Positions 23,530-30,351 of a stretch of 32,271 nucleotides of DNA are shown here, piece by piece (positions within the stretch are counted from its first letter, which is position 1; each line of letters begins with the position of its first letter). The stretch covers positions 1 to 32,271 of the forward strand of contig NZ_LRQV01000084.1 in the NCBI RefSeq assembly GCF_001567585.1, given 5' to 3'. This DNA is from Micromonospora rosaria (GTDB lineage: Bacteria > Actinomycetota > Actinomycetes > Mycobacteriales > Micromonosporaceae). The position numbers and the translations under genes are program-made. The notes beneath the pieces are model-generated. The model had not been told where the DNA came from. It did no database searches and saw nothing but the letters and a program-made list of their open reading frames with translations.

Positions 23530-25029
23530 CTAGCGGATGGTGGCGAGGATGCTGGCCGGGTCACCGGTGCCGCGGAGCAGCACCGGCGAGGAGCCGACGC
23601 TCACCGCGCCGGACCTCGCCGCCGAGGCGGTGCCGAGCTTGTCGTTGGTCAGGCCGGGGGCGGCCGGCACCGACACCGTGGCGTCGGACGACGACCAGAC
23701 CACCAGGGTGCTCTCCGTCCCGCGCCGGAACGCGACCCCGACCAGCCCCTTGTCGGCCACCGGCTCGACGGTGGCGTCCCGCGCCGCGACCGCCAACTCG
23801 GCCATCATCGTGCCGGCCAGCCGTTCCGTGCCGTCCGGGTCGAGCAGGCCGTAGCGCACCTCGGAGCCGGCCCGGTTGTTCGGGTTGTAGCCCAGCGGCA
23901 GCCAGAGCACCTGGTCGATGCCGCCGGCCACCAGTTGGCTGACCGTCTTGACCATCTCGTCGCTGCGGGAGGCGGCGTCCCCGTCGCCGTCGCGCCAGAA
24001 CTGGCCGACCTCCCACGCCTGCGTCGGCACCCCGGCCGGGTTCTGCGCGCGCAGGTAGTCCAGCAGCACCGGCACCGCCGCGAAGTGCTCGTAGTAGTGC
24101 AGTTGCCGCACGTCGACGACCCGCTCGTCGAGCAGTTGCTCGGTCGCGGCGAGGAACTGGAGGTTACGGGAGTTCTGGTCGTTGGCCAGCGCGGTCCGCA
24201 GCCCGGCCCCGTCGGTCACCGCCGGGATCTTCTGCCCCCGGGTACCGATCCGGCGCACGAAGTACGCCTGGTAGGCGGCCACCGCCCCGGCCTCGTCCCC
24301 GGCCGTGAGCAGCCGGTCGGCGACGCCCATCCCGTACGCCACGCTGCTGATGCCGGAGTCGACGACCTTCGCCTGCGGGTCGGCCGCCCGGATCGCCTCG
24401 GCGGCCGAGGCGACCAGCCGCTTGTAGTCCTCGGGGGTGCCCGCCCAGTACTGCGGCGCGTTGACCTCGTTCTCGATGGCGAACTGGCGCACCCCGTACG
24501 GCGCGTACCGCTTCACGATGTCGGTGACGAAGGCCTGGTACGTCGCCATGTCCAGCGGCATCGCCGACTCGGTCTTGTTGGCCTGCCCCCGGGTGAACTG
24601 CGGCGTGCCGCCGGTGGCCCAGCACACCCCCGTACGGATCTTGATGTGCAGGGTGATGCCGAGGTCCCGGCTGCGCTGCGCGATCCGGTCCAGCGCCGCG
24701 TAGTCGCGGTTGCCCTGGGTCGGCTCCATCGCGCACCAGGTGATCTCCTGGTAGGTCGCCGAGCCGGAGATCTTCGCCAGGTACGGCTTGAACTGCTCGT
24801 AGCGGGACCAGTCCCAGTGCGCGCCGAACGGGTTCGGCACGCTCGGCGGGCCGGCCGGGCCGGGCCCCGCCGACGGGCCGGTGGTCGGGCCGGAGGCGTC
24901 CGGCGTGGCGGAGGTCGGCGCCGGGTCGGGCGTCGGCTCAGGGTCGCTGGAGCAGGCCGTGGCGGTCAGCGCCACGACGAGGGCGCCGACCAGCAGCCGG
25001 GCCGCCCGCGACCCGGGCCGGGGCCTCAC
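23530..25029 (-). CDS. Glycoside hydrolase-like lipoprotein (clan A TIM-barrel, GH39-like)
   Basis: A 499-aa predicted lipoprotein: signal peptide with Cys26 in TATACSS, a Pro/Thr/Gly-rich spacer to about 65, then a TIM-barrel glycosidase-like domain. The acid/base candidate is Glu188 in AIENEVNAP and the nucleophile candidate is Glu340 in QAWEVGQF, matching the clan A pattern with Asn-Glu on strand 4 and Glu on strand 7. A beta-rich domain ends the protein. I start at GTG 25029, which overlaps the upstream sulfotransferase stop (GTGA); the longer open frame lies inside that gene. Being co-transcribed with two sulfotransferases, it may trim or remodel the exported polysaccharide at the cell surface. 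Family assignment is by pattern only. Confidence 0.78.
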   Translation of the reverse strand: MRPRPGSRAARLLVGALVVALTATACSSDPEPTPDPAPTSATPDASGPTTGPSAGPGPAGPPSVPNPFGAHWDWSRYEQFKPYLAKISGSATYQEITWCAMEPTQGNRDYAALDRIAQRSRDLGITLHIKIRTGVCWATGGTPQFTRGQANKTESAMPLDMATYQAFVTDIVKRYAPYGVRQFAIENEVNAPQYWAGTPEDYKRLVASAAEAIRAADPQAKVVDSGISSVAYGMGVADRLLTAGDEAGAVAAYQAYFVRRIGTRGQKIPAVTDGAGLRTALANDQNSRNLQFLAATEQLLDERVVDVRQLHYYEHFAAVPVLLDYLRAQNPAGVPTQAWEVGQFWRDGDGDAASRSDEMVKTVSQLVAGGIDQVLWLPLGYNPNNRAGSEVRYGLLDPDGTERLAGTMMAELAVAARDATVEPVADKGLVGVAFRRGTESTLVVWSSSDATVSVPAAPGLTNDKLGTASAARSGAVSVGSSPVLLRGTGDPASILATIR

Positions 25030-25832
25030 CGGTACCCCAGTTCGCGCAGCATCCGGCCGGAGAAGACCCGGGCCAGCACCCGCAGGAACGGGTCCAGCTC
25101 CCGCCGGTACGTGCCGACCCGCGACTCGTAGATCGAGGCGTCGGTGCCGGCGGCGGCCCGCCGCCGGTCCGCCTCCACGGTGTACTTGCCGGCCACGTCG
25201 TGCGGCTTGTCGCCGTAGTCGAGGGCGCCGGGCTCCCACGGCTCGCCGAGGAACTCGAACAGGGTACGCATGGTCTTCTCCGGTTCCCGGACGGTGTCCT
25301 CGTAACGCAGTTCCAGGTACCGGTCGGCGGGCAGCCGGGCACCCGAGGCGCGGGCGGTCCGGATGTACCGGGGCCACTTCACCACGCACTTCACCGCCGA
25401 CCAGTAGCCGAACCGCTTGCGGTGCGACACGACCACGTCCCGGCCGTCCCGGATGACGTGCACGAACTGCGCGTCGGGGAAGACCTCGGCGAGGAAGTCG
25501 ATGGAGAGCGCGTACAACGGGGTCTTGTCCGCCCAGCGGGTCTTGCCCCGGGACCGGGCGTAGTCGGCGTGCACGCCGCCGAAGAAGTCGGCGATCCGGC
25601 GCAGCCAGTCCTCCCGGGGCAGGCCGAACCGGGCCAGCCGCTCCCAGTCCCGGCCGACGATGCGCTGCATGTCGGTGAGGAACCGGGTCTCCGGGCCGCA
25701 ACTGATCCGCGAGTGCGAGTCGAGCACCAGGCGCAGCATCGTGGTGCCGGAGCGCTGGCAGCCGACCAGGAAGATCGGCCCGTCGCGGCGGACCGGCGCG
25801 GCCGGCGTGTCCGGGGTCGGGTCCTCAGTCAT
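25026..25832 (-). CDS. Sulfotransferase 2
   Basis: A 268-aa sulfotransferase of the Sulfotransfer_3 type. The PAPS loop is FLVGCQRSGTTMLRLVLDSH (21-40), and the 3'-phosphate motif is FVHVIRDGRDVVVSHRK; a YEDTVREPEKTM segment matches the C-terminal family motif. There is no signal peptide, so it acts in the cytoplasm. Its ATG overlaps the end of sulfotransferase 3 by 8 bp, and its TGA overlaps the start of the glycosidase-like gene by 4 bp, so all three are one translationally coupled unit. It is clearly different in sequence from the other four sulfotransferases nearby, which argues for a different acceptor position. Confidence 0.92.
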   Translation of the reverse strand: MTEDPTPDTPAAPVRRDGPIFLVGCQRSGTTMLRLVLDSHSRISCGPETRFLTDMQRIVGRDWERLARFGLPREDWLRRIADFFGGVHADYARSRGKTRWADKTPLYALSIDFLAEVFPDAQFVHVIRDGRDVVVSHRKRFGYWSAVKCVVKWPRYIRTARASGARLPADRYLELRYEDTVREPEKTMRTLFEFLGEPWEPGALDYGDKPHDVAGKYTVEADRRRAAAGTDASIYESRVGTYRRELDPFLRVLARVFSGRMLRELGYR

Positions 25833-26790
25833 GCTCCACCGCCCCCTGCCGCACGGGTCGTCCTCCGGTCGTCGTGTCGAGTCGGGCCAGCGCGTCCAGC
25901 CGGTCGGTCAGGTCGGCGCAGAGCGCCCGGACCCGCCCGTCGATCGGCAGCGGGTCCCGGCGCGGGGTACGGGCCTCGACGTGCGCGTGCAACGCCGGAT
26001 CGTACGGCAGGTCGAGGAAGGCGCAGAGCCGTCGGGTGTACCCGGCCGGCTCCGCCACCAGCGCGTCGTACGAGCAGAGCAGCACGTCGGCCCGGTCGGC
26101 CAGGCCGAGGCGGAGCACCAGCGAGTTGCGCAGGTACCAGAACAGCGCGGCGGCGGTGTGCGGGGTCATCCGGTCGTAGTCGAAGGAGGCGACCAGCTCG
26201 CGGGCCGCCCCGTCCAACCGTTGCCCCTGCCACCGGTCGCCGATCGTGCCCTCGGCGACGGCCCGCAACGCCCGCAGGTTCGCGTCGCCGAACTTCGCCA
26301 CCTCGGAGCGGGCCCGGTCGTCCACGTCCCGGTACGCCCACAGCGCCCGCCCGGGGGCCAGCCCCGGCAGGGCCAGCAACTCGTCCACCCGGTGGCTCTG
26401 GCACAGCGGCTTGACCAGCACGTACCGGTGCCGGCTGCGGCGCAGCACGGCGGTGACGACGGCGTCGGGGCGCAACTGGAACCGGTGGAACACCTGCCGG
26501 TCGTTCTCGTTGCGCACCTCGACCGAGGGCAGCGCGTCCAGCCCCCGGGTCAGCATGTTCGTGCCGGACCGTTGCAGGCCGACCAGCCAGACCGGCACGG
26601 CCGCGCCGGGCGGCACCGGGTTGGCCCGCCGCCACCGCCGCTTGGCCAGCGCGGTGCCGATCCGCTCGACCGGGTCGAGCCGGTCCTCCTCGACCAGCCG
26701 CCGGATCCCCTCGGTACGGGCCCACCGCAGGTGCCGCACCACCCGTCGGGCGGTGTAGGCGAGAGCCGACGGCTCGTCGGGGTCGGCCAC
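25825..26790 (-). CDS. Sulfotransferase 3 (divergent)
   Basis: A 321-aa protein with the PAPS loop VWLVGLQRSGTNMLTRGLD (67-85). The 3'-phosphate region is less standard: LWAYRDVDDRARSEVAKFG, in which the usual RDP/RDG-x5-S becomes RDVDDRARS. An extra 60-residue basic N-terminal region distinguishes it from its neighbours. The frame is open far upstream, but GTG 26790 follows GAGGAGG at ideal spacing and is the best start. It is the first gene of the leftward unit. The P-loop is sound, so I call it a sulfotransferase; the acceptor is unknown and the altered second motif makes this the least certain of the five. Confidence 0.82.
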   Translation of the reverse strand: MADPDEPSALAYTARRVVRHLRWARTEGIRRLVEEDRLDPVERIGTALAKRRWRRANPVPPGAAVPVWLVGLQRSGTNMLTRGLDALPSVEVRNENDRQVFHRFQLRPDAVVTAVLRRSRHRYVLVKPLCQSHRVDELLALPGLAPGRALWAYRDVDDRARSEVAKFGDANLRALRAVAEGTIGDRWQGQRLDGAARELVASFDYDRMTPHTAAALFWYLRNSLVLRLGLADRADVLLCSYDALVAEPAGYTRRLCAFLDLPYDPALHAHVEARTPRRDPLPIDGRVRALCADLTDRLDALARLDTTTGGRPVRQGAVEHD

Positions 26791-26828
26791 CGGAACCTCC
26801 TCGGCCGCGACTGTCTGGGGCGCAGCAC

Positions 26829-26858
26829 ACGCTACCGGGCGACCATCCTGCCTGGCCA
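26829..26858 (-). promoter_or_regulatory. Candidate promoter of the leftward sulfotransferase unit
   Basis: On the minus strand, TGGCCA (26858-26853) and TAGCGT (26834-26829) are separated by 18 bp. It would start a leader of about 30 nt before GTG 26790. Confidence 0.45.
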
Positions 26859-26875
26859 CGTGGCCGTGCGGCCAC
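26854..26875. promoter_or_regulatory. Overlapping palindromes, possible operator between divergent units
   Basis: GGCCACGTGGCC (26854-26865) is a perfect 12-bp palindrome. It overlaps a second inverted repeat, GTGGCC-GTGC-GGCCAC (26860-26875). The first covers the -35 box of the leftward promoter; both lie about 40-60 bp upstream of the rightward promoter, a position suited to a shared regulator. Confidence 0.45.
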
Positions 26876-26913
26876 CTGAAGATCAGCCGTGTGGTCAGTT
26901 GGCGGCCCTGATC

Positions 26914-26942
26914 TGGACTCATCCGTCCGGTTTGCATAGCGT
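26914..26942 (+). promoter_or_regulatory. Candidate promoter of exopolysaccharide unit 2
   Basis: TGGACT (26914-26919) and TAGCGT (26937-26942) are separated by exactly 17 bp. The leader to ATG 27064 would be about 115 nt. It shares its -10 with the other two exopolysaccharide promoters. Confidence 0.55.
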
Positions 26943-27063
26943 GGGCCCCTGGTCGGCCCCGCTGACCACCCGACCCGTCCGACCACCCCGGCACCCGCCA
27001 CCGATCCTCCCCGGCACCCACCCCAGAACGGGCCTGCCCGCAGGCCGTCTTCGGAGCAGGCTC

Positions 27064-28308
27064 ATGCGTGTCCTCCATGTCAACAAGTTCCTCTACCGAC
27101 GCGGCGGCGCCGAGGGTTACCTGCTCGACGTCGCCGAGCTGCAACGGGGCGACGGGGACGAGGTCGCGTACTTCGGCATGGACCACCCCGAGAACGACAC
27201 CCCGACGCCGTACACCCGGCACTTCCCACCGCTGGTGGAGCTGGAGCCGGCGCCGCGCGGGCTGCGCCCGCGCACCTCGGCGGCGGCGCGGATGGTCTGG
27301 TCGCCGGCCAGCCGGCGCGGCCTGGCCCGGGTGATCGAGGACTTCCGCCCCGACGTGGTGCACCTGCACAACATCTACCACCAGCTCTCCCCGTCGGTGC
27401 TGGCCGCGACCCGGGTGGCCCGGGTACCGGCGGTGATGACCCTGCACGACTACAAGCTGGCCTGCCCCAGCTACCAGATGCTCGACCGGGGGCGGGTCTG
27501 CGACGCCTGCGTGACCGGCGGACCGCTGCGGGCGGCCCGCCGCCGCTGCAAGGACGGCTCGCTGGGCGCCAGCTCGCTGCTCGCCGTGGAGTCCTGGCTG
27601 CACCGGCTGACCCGGGCGTACGGCCCGGTGCAGGCGTTCGTCAGCCCCAGCCGGTTCCTCGCCCAGGTGATGACCCGGGCCGGTGTCTTCCCGGACCGGA
27701 TGCACGTCGTCCCGCACTTCGTCGACGTGGCGGCCACGGCGGTGAAGCAGACCCCGGGCGGCGGTGTCGTCTTCGCCGGCCGGCTCTCCCCGGAGAAGGG
27801 CGTCGACGTGCTGATCGAGGCGGTCGCGCAGCTAAGCGCCGAGGTGGTGCTCGACGTGGCCGGCGACGGCCCGGCCCGCGCCGACCTCACCGAGCTGGCC
27901 CGGCGGCGGGCCCCCGGCCGGGTCCGCTTCCACGGCCGGCTGGACAAGGCCCGCCTGCAGGACCTGGTCCGCTCGGCGGCGGTGGCGGCGGTGCCGTCGC
28001 GGTGGAACGAGAACCAGCCGATGGCGGTGCTGGAGGCGTTCGCCTGCGGCGTGCCGGTGGTCGCCACCGACCTCGGCGGGCTGCCCGAGCTGGTCACCCC
28101 CGGTGTCGACGGGGAGGTGGTCGCCGCCGACGACCCGGCCGCGCTCGCCGCCGGGCTGCGCCGGGTGCTGGCCGACCCGCAGCGGGCGTACCGGCTAGGC
28201 CGGGCCGGGCGGGACCGGATCGAGCGGGACTTCAGCCCGCAGGCCCACCTGTCCCGGCTGCGCGAGGTGTACGCCAACGCCGGCCGCCGGATCGGGGCGC
28301 CCGCGTGA
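27064..28308 (+). CDS. GT4-family glycosyltransferase (exopolysaccharide unit 2)
   Basis: A 414-aa GT-B glycosyltransferase. It starts MRVLHVNKFLYRRGGAEGYL, typical of GT4 capsule enzymes, and has HLHNIYHQLSPSVL near 100. The segment LHDYKLACPSYQML carries Cys134, with further cysteines at 146, 149 and 162, a Cys cluster often seen in this subgroup and possibly metal-binding. The donor-site E-x7-E is in WNENQPMAVLEAFACGVPVV. The frame is open well upstream, but ATG 27064 with GGAGCAGG before it is the natural start. Its TGA overlaps the GTG of the next sulfotransferase (GTGA), coupling sugar addition with sulfation. Confidence 0.92.
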   Translation: MRVLHVNKFLYRRGGAEGYLLDVAELQRGDGDEVAYFGMDHPENDTPTPYTRHFPPLVELEPAPRGLRPRTSAAARMVWSPASRRGLARVIEDFRPDVVHLHNIYHQLSPSVLAATRVARVPAVMTLHDYKLACPSYQMLDRGRVCDACVTGGPLRAARRRCKDGSLGASSLLAVESWLHRLTRAYGPVQAFVSPSRFLAQVMTRAGVFPDRMHVVPHFVDVAATAVKQTPGGGVVFAGRLSPEKGVDVLIEAVAQLSAEVVLDVAGDGPARADLTELARRRAPGRVRFHGRLDKARLQDLVRSAAVAAVPSRWNENQPMAVLEAFACGVPVVATDLGGLPELVTPGVDGEVVAADDPAALAAGLRRVLADPQRAYRLGRAGRDRIERDFSPQAHLSRLREVYANAGRRIGAPA

Positions 28309-29297
28309 CGCCACCCGTGCGGGTGCTCTACCTGGCCGGCAGCGGTCGCAGCGGCAGTACCCTGGTCACCAACGTCCTCGGCCAGTACGACGGCGTCCTC
28401 GCCGCCGGTGAGCTGCGGTACCTGTGGCAGCGCGGCGAGGTGGACAACCGCCCCTGCGGCTGCGGCCAGCCGTTCCGGGACTGCCCGCTGTGGCGCGAGG
28501 TGCGCCGGGAGGTGCCGGTGGAGCGGGCCGGCGCGATCGCCGCCCGGCTGCGCGGCCGGCTGCGGATGCGTGAGGTGCCCGAGCTGCTGCGCCGGGTCCG
28601 TGCCGGCCGCCGTCCGGTGGACCCGCACCCCGACGACGCGGTGCTGACCGACCTGTACGCCGCGGTGGCCCGGCACGCCGGGGCCCGGGTGGTGGTCGAC
28701 TCGTCGAAGCTGCCGCCGTACGGCGCCCTGCTCGGCGCCCTGCCCGGCATCGACCTGCGGGTGCTGCACGTGGTCCGGGACCCCCGGGCCACCGCCTTCT
28801 CCTGGCGTCGCCGCCGGGGCCTGGACGGCGCGGCCGACCAGCGGCTGATGAGCCGGCCACCGGTGTGGAAGGCGGCGCTGCTCTGGTCGGTGTGGAACGC
28901 CGTCACCGCCCGGATCTGGGCCGGTGACGGCGGGCGCTACCTGCGGGTGCGGTACGAGGACCTGACCGCCGACCCGGCCGGGACAATGGCCCGGATCGCC
29001 GCGTTCGCCGGGATCGAGCCCGGGGCCGGGCCGTTCACCGACCCGGCCACGGTCCGGCTGGCCCCCACCCACTCGGTGGCGGGCAACCCGTCGCGGCACC
29101 GGACCGGCCTGGTGCCGATCCGGGTCGACGACCAGTGGCGGCAGGGCCTGTCCCGGTGGTCGTACGCGGTGGTGACCGCGCTGACCGTGCCGGGCCTGCG
29201 CCGTTTCGGCTACCCGGTGCGCCGGGGGGCCCAGAGCACGGACGTCGGGTCGCGAAGTGCCCCGGTCGGCGCGTCGACCGGGGACGAGGAGGGCTGA
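28305..29297 (+). CDS. Sulfotransferase 4
   Basis: A 330-aa sulfotransferase. The PAPS loop is LYLAGSGRSGSTLVTNVLG (8-26) and the 3'-phosphate motif is LHVVRDPRATAFSWRRRRG; VRYEDLTADPAGTM is the C-terminal family segment. A CGCGQPFRDCPLW stretch near residues 51-63 gives three cysteines common in this subgroup. Start GTG 28305 overlaps the glycosyltransferase stop; the frame is open upstream but inside that gene. The last 30 residues are low in complexity and may be dispensable. A 5-bp gap leads to sulfotransferase 5, so both are in one unit. Confidence 0.92.
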   Translation: MTPPVRVLYLAGSGRSGSTLVTNVLGQYDGVLAAGELRYLWQRGEVDNRPCGCGQPFRDCPLWREVRREVPVERAGAIAARLRGRLRMREVPELLRRVRAGRRPVDPHPDDAVLTDLYAAVARHAGARVVVDSSKLPPYGALLGALPGIDLRVLHVVRDPRATAFSWRRRRGLDGAADQRLMSRPPVWKAALLWSVWNAVTARIWAGDGGRYLRVRYEDLTADPAGTMARIAAFAGIEPGAGPFTDPATVRLAPTHSVAGNPSRHRTGLVPIRVDDQWRQGLSRWSYAVVTALTVPGLRRFGYPVRRGAQSTDVGSRSAPVGASTGDEEG

Positions 29298-29302
29298 GAG
29301 AG

Positions 29303-30214
29303 ATGTTGTCGCTGGTGGTGGGGACAGGGCGGTGCGGCTCGACCCTGGTGCAGGAGCTGCTCTCCCGGCACCCCGGGGTCGGGTTCGTCTCCGGGGTCGA
29401 CGACAAGCTGTCCCGGCTCAACCTCACCGGTCGGTTCAACGGCCCGCTCTACCGGCGCTCCGCGCCCCGCCCGTCCGGGATGACCTCCCTCGCGCACGCC
29501 CGCCGGCTGCTGGAGAAGGGACGGCTGCGGGTCGCCCCGTCCGAGGCGTACCGGTTGCTGGACCGGCACGTGGTGGCCGGGTTCTCCCGCCCCTGCCGGG
29601 ACCTCACCGCCGACGACCTCACCCCGTTCGTGGCCCGGCGGCTGCGGGCCTTCTTCGACAGCCGGCTGGAGCGGCAGCGCTGCCGGATGCTGCTGCACCA
29701 CGTCACCGGCTGGCCGCGTACCGGGTTCCTCCGGGCCGCGTACCCGGACCTGCGGGTGGTCAACGTGGTGCGCGACGGCCGGGCGGTGACCAACTCGTGG
29801 CTCCAGATGGGCTGGTGGGACGGGTGGCAGGGGCCGGAGAACTGGTTCCTCGGGCCGCTGCCCACCGACCTGCGGCAGGAGTGGGAGGAGTACGACCGCT
29901 CGTTCCCGGTGCTCGCCGCGCTCGGCTGGAAGCTGCTGATGAACCGCTTCGTCGAGGCCCGTGCCGCGCACCCGGAGCAGCAGTGGCTGGACGTGCGCTA
30001 CGAGGACCTGGTGGCCGACCCGCGCGGGGAGGTCGCCCGGATGCTCGACTTCCTCGGGCTGGAGTGGAGCCCGGCGTTCGAACGCGGCTTCGGGCGGTAC
30101 CGCTTCGAGAGCGGCCGGCGGGCCGCGTACCACGACGAGCTGAGCCCCGGCCAGCTCGCCGCCGTCGAGCGGGTCCTCGACAAGCCGCTGCGGGAGTGGG
30201 GTTACCGGGGCTGA
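29303..30214 (+). CDS. Sulfotransferase 5
   Basis: A 303-aa sulfotransferase. The PAPS loop opens the protein (LVVGTGRCGSTLVQELLSRH, 4-23), and the 3'-phosphate motif is VVNVVRDGRAVTNSWLQ; VRYEDLVADPRGEVARML is the C-terminal family segment. ATG 29303 is preceded by GAGAG and, further up, GAGGAGG. It is the last gene of unit 2, before a hairpin. Its Trp-rich middle (WWDGWQGPENWF) may shape a carbohydrate-binding cleft. No signal peptide or membrane segment. Acceptor unknown. Confidence 0.92.
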   Translation: MLSLVVGTGRCGSTLVQELLSRHPGVGFVSGVDDKLSRLNLTGRFNGPLYRRSAPRPSGMTSLAHARRLLEKGRLRVAPSEAYRLLDRHVVAGFSRPCRDLTADDLTPFVARRLRAFFDSRLERQRCRMLLHHVTGWPRTGFLRAAYPDLRVVNVVRDGRAVTNSWLQMGWWDGWQGPENWFLGPLPTDLRQEWEEYDRSFPVLAALGWKLLMNRFVEARAAHPEQQWLDVRYEDLVADPRGEVARMLDFLGLEWSPAFERGFGRYRFESGRRAAYHDELSPGQLAAVERVLDKPLREWGYRG

Positions 30215-30217
30215 CCT

Positions 30218-30236
30218 GCGCACCGGCCGGGTGCGC
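30218..30236 (+). terminator. Hairpin terminator after sulfotransferase 5
   Basis: GCGCACC (30218-30224) pairs perfectly with GGTGCGC (30230-30236) around a 5-nt loop, 3 bp after the stop. It separates the exopolysaccharide genes from the secreted peptidase. Confidence 0.65.
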
Positions 30237-30351
30237 GAAGGAGGTGACGGGGTCGAAGCCGGCCGGTGAATTTTCCTACAGGTGCAGATGGCGCAGGGGG
30301 ACCCCGGCTCGTAGCCTCACCAGCCTGAGAACCCCCACAAGGAGACACTGC

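Noticed and set aside
30244..30351. In-frame GTG at 30244 with AAGGAG next to it as an earlier start for the S15 peptidase, or as a leader peptide
   Set aside because: The ribosome-binding sequence touches the start codon (no spacing), and the extra 36 residues would bury the signal peptide. ATG 30352 has a well-placed AAGGAGA.
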